From CADEDH01 sp963732695 (GTDB taxonomy: Bacteria > Actinomycetota > Acidimicrobiia > Acidimicrobiales > SZUA-35): a DNA stretch of 64,000 nucleotides. Numbering within the stretch: the stretch's first letter is position 1; each line of letters begins with the position of its first letter. Location: contig CAVTAP010000017.1 of assembly GCA_963732695.1 (NCBI GenBank), positions 372,001-436,000 on the forward strand. Reading direction: 5' to 3'. Shown here in pieces: positions 51,398 to 60,343 of this stretch. Below the pieces are notes generated by a model. It was not told the DNA's origin, did no database searches, and saw only the letters and a list, made by a program, of their open reading frames with translations. The translations under genes were made by a program, and so were the position numbers.

Positions 51398-52534
51398 TCA
51401 GCAGGCGGTCTTGCCGCCGTAGCTCCAGATCTTCACGTAGTCGAGCTGCATCCACACCGCCGAGGGCACCGAGCCCTTCCAGGCGTCGAGCTGGACGGCC
51501 AGGAAGTGGGGGTTGTCGGGGATCAGATCGGCATTGGTCTCGTTGATCGTCTTCACCGCCACCCCGTCTCGGTACAGCACCAGCTTGTCCGGGGCCCACT
51601 CCATCACCATCGTGTGCCACTGGGAGGCGTCGGCGGCGTGCACCGTGTAGTCCTGGTCGTGGACGGTGCCGAAGGGCTTGTGGATGAACGAGTAGAACTC
51701 GTGGCGGTCGCCCGGGGTCGACAGCGTCTCGTAGATGTTGTTCTCGCCGTCCCGGGGGTGGACGCCGGAGGTGGGCCACGTGAGCACGACGCCGCTGGTG
51801 CCCAGCGACAGGTCCTTGTCGGTGCGGACCCGGAACTCGTAGCGGCCGTACTTCTGGCTCAGCTTGTGCGACAGGCCACCGCTGACGATCGTGCCACCCT
51901 CCATCGAGGCCCGGATGTTGAGGGTGCCGCCCCACAGCGACAGGGCGCTGGGGCGGCGGAGCCCGTTGCCGGCGTTGCCGGTGGAGTTGTAGGCGCTCCA
52001 CGAGGAGCCGAGGGCGGCGCCGTCGCCGGTGAACTGGTCGTCGAAGGCCAGGTTCCAGATGGGCTGCCCCGAGGTGCAGGCGGGCGGCGGAGCGGGAGCC
52101 GGGCCGGGTGCCGGCGCCGGGGAGCCCCCGGTGCTGTTGAGCCGGGGGCTGATCCAGTCGGGGGCGGCACCGGCGGTGAGGCACATCGAGCGCTGGTACC
52201 AGGGCGTGCCGGTGGCGGTGAAGGTGACGCCCGACGGCGCCACCACGGTGACGACATAGCAGCCGTCGCCCGGGCGGAACTGGTAGTTGCCGGCGGCGTC
52301 GGTTCGGATCTCACCCAGGAAGGCCCCCCGTGATCCGTCGGCGTTGGCCCGGAACAGATCCACCTGCACCCCGCTCACACCGGCGCCGCTGGCGTTGGTG
52401 ACCGTCCCCTGGATCCCGACGATGGCGGCGCCGGCCGGGCTCGCCGACACCCCCGTGAGGGCCGACAGCAGCAGCGTGATGGCCAGGGCCGCGGCTGATC
52501 GACAGCCGAGCCGCTTCGTGTTCCGCACCGACAT
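51398..52534 (-). CDS. Secreted GH16-like protein with an N-terminal Cna-B-like domain
   Basis: A 378-residue exported protein. After a signal peptide (AALAITLLLSALTGVSASPAGA) comes a short carboxypeptidase-regulatory or Cna-B-like Ig domain (about 38-110; GIQGTVTNASGAGVSGVQVDL), a Pro/Ala linker and a concanavalin-like GH16 domain (about 160-378; YGRYEFRVRT, WHTMVMEWAPDKLVLYRDG). GH16 enzymes cut beta-glucans or agar using E-x-D-x-x-E; here the motif reads E-N-N-I-Y-E, near residues 264-269, with Asn for Asp. It may be less active or binding-only. Start ATG at 52534 follows GGAGGAA. Confidence 0.82.
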   Translation of the reverse strand: MSVRNTKRLGCRSAAALAITLLLSALTGVSASPAGAAIVGIQGTVTNASGAGVSGVQVDLFRANADGSRGAFLGEIRTDAAGNYQFRPGDGCYVVTVVAPSGVTFTATGTPWYQRSMCLTAGAAPDWISPRLNSTGGSPAPAPGPAPAPPPACTSGQPIWNLAFDDQFTGDGAALGSSWSAYNSTGNAGNGLRRPSALSLWGGTLNIRASMEGGTIVSGGLSHKLSQKYGRYEFRVRTDKDLSLGTSGVVLTWPTSGVHPRDGENNIYETLSTPGDRHEFYSFIHKPFGTVHDQDYTVHAADASQWHTMVMEWAPDKLVLYRDGVAVKTINETNADLIPDNPHFLAVQLDAWKGSVPSAVWMQLDYVKIWSYGGKTAC

Positions 52535-52712
52535 GACCGTTCCTCCAGAGAGGTGCTCGGCTGCCCCGACTGGGTACTCTAGCCCATCGTTGGCCAAATA
52601 TGACGAATGGGTGACGTGATCAAGCTTGAAGCGACCGTCAGCCGCCGATTTCCCGCTAGGGAAGCGCATCCGCCCTGGCCAACGGCCCGAAACGCCGACT
52701 AGCCTGTGGCCC

Positions 52713-53480
52713 GTGGTTAGCGTGAACAGGGCCGACAAGGCCGCCTGGCGGGATCTGTTCGTCGTGCTCCTGCTGGAGGCGGCGTTGGTGGCCGCGCTCC
52801 ACTGGGTGGGCTCCGACCTCTACGACGTACCCGTGCGGGCGCTCGGGCCCTGGTTCCAGACAACCGAGCCGACCGTCGCCCTGGTGGCGCTGGCCCGCCT
52901 GGTCGGTCTGGCCATCGGCTACTGGCTGCTCACCACCACCGTGCTGTACGCCCTGTCGTACCATCTCGGGCTCGATGCGCTCACCCGGCTCCTGCACTGG
53001 GTGACCCTGCCGGTGGTCCGTCATGTGGTGCAGGGCGTGACGGCCCTGTCGCTGACCGGAGCCACCATCCTCGGCCCATCGGCCATCTCGGCCCTGCCGG
53101 CCATGGCCCAGCACATGGCGGTGACCCAGGGCGACACCACCTCCACCACCACGGTCGGGAGCGACGGCACGTTCACCCCGGGGGCGGCCGGTTGGCCGTC
53201 GAGCGGGGAGGACGGGAGCTTCTGGCTGCCCAACGCCGGCCTCACCCCGGCGGCAGTGGGGGCCCAGGCCGGAGCCGAACGCTACATCGTGGTCAAAGGC
53301 GACAACTTCTGGACGATCGCCGAGAGCCGGATCCGGTCGGTGAAAGGTGGCGGTGTCACCGAGCGCCAGGTGGCCCAGTACTGGGTCGAGGTGGTCGACG
53401 CCAACCGCTCGTCGATCCGCTCCGGCGACCCCGACCTGATCTTCCCCGGCGAGCAGGTCACCCTCCCCGCCGTCGAGTAG
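52713..53480 (+). CDS. Membrane protein with a C-terminal LysM domain
   Basis: A protein of about 255 residues with three hydrophobic segments (DLFVVLLLEAALVAALHWVG; TVALVALARLVGLAIGYWLL; a weaker one near ALSLTGATILGPSAISAL), then a Ser/Thr/Gly linker and a LysM module (about 203-252; YIVVKGDNFWTIAESRI, GDPDLIFPGEQVTLP). LysM binds peptidoglycan, so the domain should lie in the wall. I chose the GTG at 52713; a GTG at 52722 is close. It faces the secretion operon and its end is separated from the last ATPase gene by a strong hairpin, so it may be a wall-anchoring part of that system. Confidence 0.72.
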   Translation: MVSVNRADKAAWRDLFVVLLLEAALVAALHWVGSDLYDVPVRALGPWFQTTEPTVALVALARLVGLAIGYWLLTTTVLYALSYHLGLDALTRLLHWVTLPVVRHVVQGVTALSLTGATILGPSAISALPAMAQHMAVTQGDTTSTTTVGSDGTFTPGAAGWPSSGEDGSFWLPNAGLTPAAVGAQAGAERYIVVKGDNFWTIAESRIRSVKGGGVTERQVAQYWVEVVDANRSSIRSGDPDLIFPGEQVTLPAVE

Positions 53481-53485
53481 ACCCC

Positions 53486-53535
53486 GAATCTCCTCATGGA
53501 GCGTGCCACCGGTGAGACCCTCCATGAGGAGATTC
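53486..53535. terminator. Hairpin between the convergent LysM and VirD4-like genes
   Basis: GAATCTCCTCATGGA (53486-53500) pairs perfectly over 15 bases with TCCATGAGGAGATTC (53521-53535), loop 20 bases. Outer ACCCC and GGGGT (53481-53485, 53542-53546) extend it after a bulge. It probably stops transcription from both sides. Confidence 0.7.
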
Positions 53536-53545
53536 CGGTTCGGGG

Positions 53546-55693
53546 TCAGTTGGCGCGTCCCCAGGTGTCGTCGCGGGGCTTGGAGCGATCGTCGGGCAGC
53601 GCCCCGCCCCGTTCGACGGCCTCCCAGTAGCGGGCCGACTCCCGGTCGTTGGCCTCGGAGTTGAGCGGGTCGGGGGTGCCCGGGGGCAGCAACGGGTCGT
53701 CGGCGTCGACCTGCTGGGGTCGCCGAGCGGACCGCTCCCACGGCCGCGGGCCCCGCCACCGTCGCCGGCCCGGATCGGTGGCCGGGCCACCGCCTCCTCC
53801 CCCACCTCCGGCCTGGACCCGGCGCCGCAGGGTCTCGTCGCTCTGCCACGGCCGCAGGGTGAGGCTGAGCGGGGGCAACTCGCCGTGGAGCAGCACCGCC
53901 TCCCCACCCTGCAGGGCCGGGATCCACGAGCCGCCGTCCCGGCTGATCGAGCTGAGGTAGCTGAGCGTGGGGGTGTCGTCGAGCGAGGGCAGGGCCAGCC
54001 GGGCCCGATGGTTGTCGGCCGTGCGCAACGCCTGCTCCCGGCCGAACGCCCGCTCCAGCTGCATCAGCCCGGTGAACAGGCTCAACACCTGGATACCGGC
54101 GCCCGACGAGCCGGCGTTGGCCAGCTGGTCGAGCACGGTGGGCGGCGTGCAGTGGACGGTGCCGTCTATGACCACCAGCAGGGGCGGGCTGAGCGTGCCG
54201 CCGCCCGACGAGGCGGCCCGGGCCAGGGCGGCGTCGGCCGCCTGCGACAGCAGGGTGGCCAGCAGGGGCTGGAACCGCTCCCCCTGGTCGGGGGCGGCAT
54301 AGAGGTAGAGCGTGTTGGGGCGCCCGTCGAGCAGGTGCCGCACGTTGATCTGGGCCTGGTCGTCCCGGGGCAGGCCGGCCAGGCCGGGGTCGAGATAGGG
54401 GGCCATGGTGAGGGCCAGCACCTGGGAGGCGGCGGCCGCGGTGGACGGGTCGAACGAGCGACCGTTCTCCCAGGCGGCGACGGCGTCGGCCACCCCCACC
54501 CGCTGGAGGGCGGCGGTGACGGCCCGCTCGTCGCGCCGGTCGAGCCAGTCGGCCACCTGGCCCATCGGTTGCTCGGTGGCCACCGCCGCCAGGAGCATCG
54601 GGGCCAGCAGCTGGGCCGCCGCCCGGGCCCCCGACTCGTTCACTCCGGCCGAGCCGTTCGCCTGGCCGCTGGCCTGCACCATCATGTCGGCGGTGCGCCG
54701 GGCCAGGGCCCACTGACGGGTGCGCCAGGACAGGTCGAGCTCGCCCCCCTCACGGGGCAGAGCGGTGAGTGCCTGGAGGGGAGACCAACCGTAGCGGCGC
54801 ATCGGATGGCGGCTGCCGGGCCCGGAGCCGGGCCGTTTCATCGTGGCCGACGGGTCGAACAGCCAGGTCTGACCGCCCCGGTCGCACCGGCCGTCCCAGC
54901 TCAGATGCACCAGGTCGGGCTTGGACGTGCACACCAGGGCCGGCCCGTCCCACTCGAGGAGGGCGGGTACGCCCAGCGACGCCGTCTTGCCCGACCCGGT
55001 GGGCCCGAAGGCGATGACGGCCTGGCCCTGGTCGGCCGCCACGAGATAGCTGCCCACCCGGCCCAGCACCAGCTGGCGGCCGGGCGGCGTGTCGACCATG
55101 AGCCGAGAGGCGGCCGGGGCCACCGGCAGGATCGGGGCGCCAGCAGGCGAGGGGCCGCCGCCGCCCCCGGGGGGCGTCGGGGGCCGCTCGTCCTCCGGGG
55201 GGTTCTGCCGGAGCACCCGCTGGTTGTGGCGGTACTCCCGCCGGGACCGGGTGCGCACCGTGCGGGGGTTGTTCTGGGGTGTGGGGTAGACGGCCACCGG
55301 CATGGGCTCGGGCGGGCGGGGGCCGATGATGCGCCACGCCGGCCAGAACAGGAGGCTGAACACCGCCGCTTCGGCGATGAAGGCGCCCCAGAACCAGCGG
55401 GGGCCCGCCAGGGCCTCCCTGGTCTCGGGGGCCCAGGCCCGGTCCCAGTTGAACTTGTAGGCGCCGAGGCGGGCCATGGCGATGGCCGCCTCACCCATCC
55501 CCACGTGGGCCCGGGCGCCGTTGCCGAGCCACGACGACAGCTCGGCCGCCCCCCACACCATCACCAGCAGGCCCAGCACGATCAACATCAGCGTCCAGAT
55601 CGCCACCTCGGTGTGGACCCCGGGCAACCCGTCGAGGTAGACGACGGGCCGGGCCCGTCCCCCCTCCTGCACCCAGCCTTCGCGCTGCCTCAC
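53546..55693 (-). CDS. VirD4/TraG-like coupling ATPase
   Basis: A 715-residue membrane-anchored ATPase of the type IV coupling protein class, which delivers substrates to a type IV secretion channel. Two membrane helices lie at about 30-50 and 102-122. Walker A is GPTGSGKTA near residue 230, followed by the typical ALVCTSKPDLV. The Walker B strand LLVVIDGTVH near 505 has Gly where the catalytic Glu normally follows Asp. An NTPase sensor region (GAGIQVLSLFTGLMQLERAFG) is present. The last 90 residues are Pro/Gly/Arg-rich. The start is a GTG at 55693. It is the last gene of the operon. Confidence 0.8.
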   Translation of the reverse strand: MRQREGWVQEGGRARPVVYLDGLPGVHTEVAIWTLMLIVLGLLVMVWGAAELSSWLGNGARAHVGMGEAAIAMARLGAYKFNWDRAWAPETREALAGPRWFWGAFIAEAAVFSLLFWPAWRIIGPRPPEPMPVAVYPTPQNNPRTVRTRSRREYRHNQRVLRQNPPEDERPPTPPGGGGGPSPAGAPILPVAPAASRLMVDTPPGRQLVLGRVGSYLVAADQGQAVIAFGPTGSGKTASLGVPALLEWDGPALVCTSKPDLVHLSWDGRCDRGGQTWLFDPSATMKRPGSGPGSRHPMRRYGWSPLQALTALPREGGELDLSWRTRQWALARRTADMMVQASGQANGSAGVNESGARAAAQLLAPMLLAAVATEQPMGQVADWLDRRDERAVTAALQRVGVADAVAAWENGRSFDPSTAAAASQVLALTMAPYLDPGLAGLPRDDQAQINVRHLLDGRPNTLYLYAAPDQGERFQPLLATLLSQAADAALARAASSGGGTLSPPLLVVIDGTVHCTPPTVLDQLANAGSSGAGIQVLSLFTGLMQLERAFGREQALRTADNHRARLALPSLDDTPTLSYLSSISRDGGSWIPALQGGEAVLLHGELPPLSLTLRPWQSDETLRRRVQAGGGGGGGGPATDPGRRRWRGPRPWERSARRPQQVDADDPLLPPGTPDPLNSEANDRESARYWEAVERGGALPDDRSKPRDDTWGRAN

Positions 55694-55731
55694 GGTGCCT
55701 TCCTCACTGTGCCGTCCTCACGGTGCCGGCC

Positions 55732-57126
55732 TCATGTCCTGGCCCGTTCCGGCGGGGCGTGCACGGTGGTCACCGGCGCCCGGACCAGGTGGTCGAGGTT
55801 GGCCCGCATCGAGTGGTCGGTGTCGATGATCTCCCACTCCCGGTCGCCCACCCGGTGGTCGACGATGAACGTCTGCTGGCGCACCTTCCACAGGGCCACG
55901 CCCCGGCCCAGCCGGGGCAGCACGTCGGCCTCGGCGCTGGTGAGGCCGAGCAGCCGCTTGGTGTCGGCCACCTCACCCTCGGCCTGGGCGTACACCACCC
56001 GGGTCTCGGTGTCGGACAGCAGGCCCTGGGCGATCCGGGTGGCTTCCGACCCCTCACCCCCGGCCGCCTCCAGGTCCGACATGCGGTGGACCACGATGAT
56101 GTTGGACAGGCCGTACTGCCGGGACATCTTGAACATCGAGCGCAGCCAGCGGGCCAGGGCCACGTTCGACAGCAGATACCACGCCTCGTCGAGCAGCAGG
56201 ATGCGCTGCACCCCGTCGCTGCGGGCGATGGCGTTGTGGAGCCAGGCCATGGTGCAGGCCATCACCAGGCCGAGGGCGTCGCCCGTGCTGCCCAGGGCCG
56301 ACAGGTCGAGTACCACGATCGGGCCGTCCCAGTCGATGTCGACCGTCGTCCGTCCGTCGAACATGCCCTTGAGGTCGCCCTCGCACAGGCGGCGCAGCTC
56401 CAGGGCGGCGTCGCGCGACCGCTCGGCCAGCCGTTCCGCCGTGGTGTTGACCACCGACGCCACCTTCTGCGGGGGATCGAGCAGCACGTCGACCACGTCG
56501 ATGATCGTGGGGTCGCCGTGGCGGCGTACCGCCTCCTCCCGGGCCAGGCTGATGGCCGTCCGCTCCTCGGGCAGCAGGTCGCGCCGCAGGGCCGACTCGG
56601 CCAGCGACATCAGGATCTGGTCCTGGCGGCGGTCGACCTCGTCGGCGCTGGCCGCCCCGGCCGTCACCAGGCCCCGGTCGAGCGGGTTGAGCCGCACGTC
56701 GGTGCCGGGGTCGAGCCGAATGACCGTGCCCCCCATCTGCTCGGCCAGGGGTCGGAATTCGCCCTTGGGGTCGATCACCACGGCCCGCCGACCGAACGCC
56801 GACTGGCGCCAGATGTACGTCTTGACCAGGGACGACTTTCCCCGCCCGATCTGGCCGGCCACCACCATGTTGGGGTTGGTGACCTTGTGGAGCCGGTACA
56901 GCTCCCACGGGTCGAAGCAGAACGAGCCGCCCAGTACCTCCTGGCCGATGTAGACGCCCCGCCCGCCGAGCCCGGTTGGCGACTGGAACGGGTAGATGGC
57001 CTGGAGATGGGCGGTGGTGGAATGGTGGGGCGGGGTGGCGGGCGACTTCGACAGCAGCCCGACCAGCAGGATCACCGCGCCGTAGAGCAGCAGCGCCACT
57101 CCCAGGACCACCAGCGCCGGGATCAA
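55732..57126 (-). CDS. VirB4/TraC-like ATPase (C-terminal ATPase half)
   Basis: A 464-residue ATPase powering type IV secretion. An N-terminal membrane helix (ALVVLGVALLLYGAVILLVGLL) is followed by a RecA-like domain with Walker A GQIGRGKSS (about 89-97), AVVIDPKGEFRP, Walker B RILLLDEAWYL (about 307-314) and the conserved VVHRMSDL. The start is a TTG that overlaps the stop of the preceding gene (TTGA), so translation is coupled. VirB4 is normally one chain; here its N-terminal part appears to be supplied by the SCO6880-like gene directly upstream. Confidence 0.85.
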   Translation of the reverse strand: MIPALVVLGVALLLYGAVILLVGLLSKSPATPPHHSTTAHLQAIYPFQSPTGLGGRGVYIGQEVLGGSFCFDPWELYRLHKVTNPNMVVAGQIGRGKSSLVKTYIWRQSAFGRRAVVIDPKGEFRPLAEQMGGTVIRLDPGTDVRLNPLDRGLVTAGAASADEVDRRQDQILMSLAESALRRDLLPEERTAISLAREEAVRRHGDPTIIDVVDVLLDPPQKVASVVNTTAERLAERSRDAALELRRLCEGDLKGMFDGRTTVDIDWDGPIVVLDLSALGSTGDALGLVMACTMAWLHNAIARSDGVQRILLLDEAWYLLSNVALARWLRSMFKMSRQYGLSNIIVVHRMSDLEAAGGEGSEATRIAQGLLSDTETRVVYAQAEGEVADTKRLLGLTSAEADVLPRLGRGVALWKVRQQTFIVDHRVGDREWEIIDTDHSMRANLDHLVRAPVTTVHAPPERART

Positions 57127-58835
57127 TGCAGTCCCTTGGCCAGCGGCATCGTGCAGTAGAAGGCGCTGTCCTGCTCCCCCCACAGGCGGCGCAGCTCCAC
57201 CGGGCACTGGTAGGCCATCTGCTCGATCTGGGCCGCCGCCTGCTCCACCTCCTCCAGGTTCGATCCTGACACGGTCACGTAGCCCGAGTAGCGGGCCTCG
57301 GCGTGGCCGTCGGCCAGCTCGTTCTCCCGCCGGTCGAGGGCCTCGCCCTCCCGGCGGCGGCGGGCCCCGAGCCGGTAGCCGGCCCGGCTGCGCAGCTCGT
57401 CGTCGGACAGGCGGGCCGTCTGGGCGTGCTCCACCTGGCGCACCGCCCGCGACGTGGGGATCGGCTCCGACACCACCGACACGGTGCGGGTGGCCCCGCT
57501 GTTCATGAGCAGCAGAGGGGCGAGGAAGCTGGGCCGCACCCCGAGCTTGGGCCACTCGGCGATCCAGTAGGTGACGTGGAACATCTTGTCGGTCCGGTAG
57601 TGGCCCCACGATGCCTCGGTGGCCATGGGCCAGGCGCTGCGGGCCGAGATCAGGGGTTCGGACCCCCGGGTCCGCCGGGTGGCCAGGGCCAGGGCGTCCT
57701 CCGGGTCGAACTGGGTGCGCAGCAGCAGAGCCAGCTCGTCGCCCGACAGGAACCCGCTCACGTTGAGGTCGGACTCCCGGAGCTGGCGCTGGAGGTGATC
57801 GAGCTCGCGGTAGAGGACTGCCACCGCCCCCTTGTCGCCCCCGCCGGCCTGGCGGATGGCCCGCCCCGCTTTGGACTGCGAGATCTGCAGCACGAGGTAG
57901 GTCTCGTGCTGCTGGGTGACGGGCTGGGCCGACTGCAGCAACTCGGTGTAGGAGCCGTGGGCCGGCGTGCCCTCGGTGGTGCGGGCCCGTTCGGCGAAGA
58001 ACGCCCGCATCTCGTCGCCCACCTCGGTGAGCGTGCGCTCCAGCCACTGCAGGCGGGAGATCGGGCTGCCCTGGCGGGCCATCGAGGCCTGCACCGTGGC
58101 CCACGACGACAGCCGCCGCACCTGCTCGCCCTCGTCGAGCAGCATGAACGACTGGCCCTGGACGCCGATCACGGCCACCCAGCTCTTGTGCTTGCGGTCG
58201 CGGAGCACGCCCATGGGCTGGCCCGAGACCGAGGTGTAGATCAGCTGCCAGTCCGCCACCGGCGGCGGGGGCGACGGCTTACCGGCCCGGCGGACGGACC
58301 GCCCCCCTTCCCCGCCCACCGGGGCGGTGCCGTTGGTCGACGGGGTGCCCTCGGCGGGCGGTGCCTTCCGGGGGGCCAGGATGGTGCGGGAGGTCTCCGG
58401 GGCGATGCCGTCGGGCCACGGCGGGATGTCGCTGTCTTCGGGCAGCAGGGCTGAGCCGTCGGGCATCGGCGGCTGGCCCGGCCGCGGTGAGGGGGCGGTG
58501 GCCACGGGGGGCACCGGGGCCCGCTCTCCTTGGCCGGGGGCGGGCGAGAACCAGCGGCGCCGGCCTCTCATCACGAGCAGAGCGTAGTGGGAGAACGCCG
58601 GGAGCCAGTCATCGAATGGTCGCCCCTCGATCGTGCCGAAGGCGGCGGCCACCCCGGCCATGGCCAACATGATGGCCACGCCCACTCCGATCTGACCCGG
58701 CACGTACCGCAGAAAGGCCACACCGGTGCCCATGGCGGTGACCAGGAACCCCACCTGGGCGTGGCGCAGCCCGCCGAGGAAGACGGCCCTGACCGGGGGG
58801 CCGAACTGGAACCTGACGTCGGTGCCGTCGTTCAT
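57123..58835 (-). CDS. SCO6880-like type IV secretion protein
   Basis: A 570-residue protein resembling SCO6880 of Streptomyces. The first 75 residues carry two membrane helices (AQVGFLVTAMGTGVAFL; IGVGVAIMLAMAGVAAAFG), like VirB3/PrgI. A Pro-rich linker (about 95-185) and a soluble part (about 190-570) that matches the N-terminal domain of VirB4 in size follow. No Walker motifs are present, in keeping with a split VirB4. Its ATG overlaps the stop of the VirB6-like gene by one base, and its stop overlaps the next start. Confidence 0.82.
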   Translation of the reverse strand: MNDGTDVRFQFGPPVRAVFLGGLRHAQVGFLVTAMGTGVAFLRYVPGQIGVGVAIMLAMAGVAAAFGTIEGRPFDDWLPAFSHYALLVMRGRRRWFSPAPGQGERAPVPPVATAPSPRPGQPPMPDGSALLPEDSDIPPWPDGIAPETSRTILAPRKAPPAEGTPSTNGTAPVGGEGGRSVRRAGKPSPPPPVADWQLIYTSVSGQPMGVLRDRKHKSWVAVIGVQGQSFMLLDEGEQVRRLSSWATVQASMARQGSPISRLQWLERTLTEVGDEMRAFFAERARTTEGTPAHGSYTELLQSAQPVTQQHETYLVLQISQSKAGRAIRQAGGGDKGAVAVLYRELDHLQRQLRESDLNVSGFLSGDELALLLRTQFDPEDALALATRRTRGSEPLISARSAWPMATEASWGHYRTDKMFHVTYWIAEWPKLGVRPSFLAPLLLMNSGATRTVSVVSEPIPTSRAVRQVEHAQTARLSDDELRSRAGYRLGARRRREGEALDRRENELADGHAEARYSGYVTVSGSNLEEVEQAAAQIEQMAYQCPVELRRLWGEQDSAFYCTMPLAKGLH

Positions 58836-60343
58836 CAGCCCGCCTCGCCGGCCGTGGGCGGGCTGGCTGCGCCGGAGGCCAGCTCACCGCCCGAGGATGA
58901 TCCCCCGGGGAAGTCGGCCGCCGGGGCGGCTCCGCCGCCGTTGCCGCGAGGTTGGGCGGGGATGGTGCTGGGTGGCGGCCCGTCGTAGCCGCCGCCCCAC
59001 GGCTCGTCGGGGCCGGCCGGGCCCGACGGGTTGGCACCGCCCATGTCCGACCCCGCGGCCGACTCACCTCCGCCGCCGTAGGCGTCGGTGCTGGCGCTGA
59101 AGGGCACCACGCTGCCGCTGCCGCCACCGGTCGAGGGGGGCGACTGCTGGGAGCCGGCCAGGAACGTGCCCAGCCGTTGGGCGGCGAACAGCCCACTGGC
59201 GGTGGCCACCACCCGACCGTGGGGTCGCCGGGCCTGGGCCTCCATGGCGGTGAGGGCCTCGTTGTGCACGAACGGCAGCAGCTTCATGAGGGCGAACGGG
59301 GAGAACGCGGCCATGAAGAACAGGGCCGTGGCCTGCATCATCGAGACCAGCGCGTTGTTGTCGTCGTTGAGGGTGGCCGCCCCCAGCGAGAGGAAGGCCA
59401 GGATCACCGGCTTGGACAGGATGAACGACAGCTGCACCTCGAACAGGCGCCGGATCCAGGAGCGGGTGGCGGGGAAGATGAGGGCGGCGAAGGCCAGCGG
59501 CATGAAGGCGTAGGTGACGAGGATGGCGGCCGCCCGCACCAGCATCACGAACCACAGCAGCAGCGATCCGGCCATCAGGATGAACGAGAAGATCACGAGG
59601 AGGATGGGGGCCGTCACCCCGATGCCGCCGGCGATGTTCCCACCCAGCTGGTCGAGCCAGGTGGCCAGCCCGTTCTGGCCGTCGTTGATGTAGGCCGCTC
59701 CGAGCTCGTCGGTGGCGGCCAGCAGCGCCGTGATGATGTAGCCGGCCAACACCATGCCGATCACGGAGCCCGGTAAGTAGAACAGGGCCGATTTCACCAC
59801 GATTTCGGCGTCGCGTTTTATCAGCGAGTACAGGCCGGCCAGGATCAGCAACGGCAACGCCAGCGCCTTGGCCGCCTGCATCGACGTCTGGAACACGGCG
59901 GACGACGAGTTCACGTCGGGTGTGGTGGTGCCGTTGATCCCCACCCACACGAGGTCCGTGGCGCCGATGGCTCCCACCGCCACCCATCGGGCGAAGTAGT
60001 CGAAGGCGCCGGCCACCACGTTCTCGGTGACGTCGGCGGTGCAGTCGCCCACGCCGTTGACGCCGCAGTTGATGGCCCAGGCCGCCCCGTCGAGCAGCTG
60101 GTTGCAGGCCTCGGAGATGACCGGCAGGTTGCCGCAGCCGGGGTTGGTCGACGCCTGCTCCTGTTGCTGGGGCACCGTGGGCGCGGTCTGGGCCGACGCC
60201 CCGGGCACCGGTTGGGAGACGGCGTAGACGAGGAAGCCGACGATCAACGCCCGGATGACGACGCGCGCCGCCCACCGGCGGCGGGTGGCCCGGGCCCGGC
60301 CGGCCCGGGGCTGGTCGGCTCGCGGCTGCTCAGCGTGTGACAT
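58835..60343 (-). CDS. VirB6/TrbL-like channel protein
   Basis: A 502-residue polytopic protein. After a basic start and a signal-like helix (VVIRALIVGFLVYAVSQPVPG), an exported cysteine-containing segment (NPGCGNLPVISEACNQL) precedes about six membrane helices (LALPLLILAGLYSL; SVIGMVLAGYIITALLAA; APILLVIFSFILMAGSLLLWFVM; AILVTYAFMPLAFAALIF; and two more near 320-375). The last 130 residues are Gly/Ser/Pro-rich. This architecture is that of VirB6/TrbL, the inner-membrane channel of type IV systems. It overlaps the VirB8-like gene by 14 bases. Confidence 0.82.
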   Translation of the reverse strand: MSHAEQPRADQPRAGRARATRRRWAARVVIRALIVGFLVYAVSQPVPGASAQTAPTVPQQQEQASTNPGCGNLPVISEACNQLLDGAAWAINCGVNGVGDCTADVTENVVAGAFDYFARWVAVGAIGATDLVWVGINGTTTPDVNSSSAVFQTSMQAAKALALPLLILAGLYSLIKRDAEIVVKSALFYLPGSVIGMVLAGYIITALLAATDELGAAYINDGQNGLATWLDQLGGNIAGGIGVTAPILLVIFSFILMAGSLLLWFVMLVRAAAILVTYAFMPLAFAALIFPATRSWIRRLFEVQLSFILSKPVILAFLSLGAATLNDDNNALVSMMQATALFFMAAFSPFALMKLLPFVHNEALTAMEAQARRPHGRVVATASGLFAAQRLGTFLAGSQQSPPSTGGGSGSVVPFSASTDAYGGGGESAAGSDMGGANPSGPAGPDEPWGGGYDGPPPSTIPAQPRGNGGGAAPAADFPGGSSSGGELASGAASPPTAGEAG

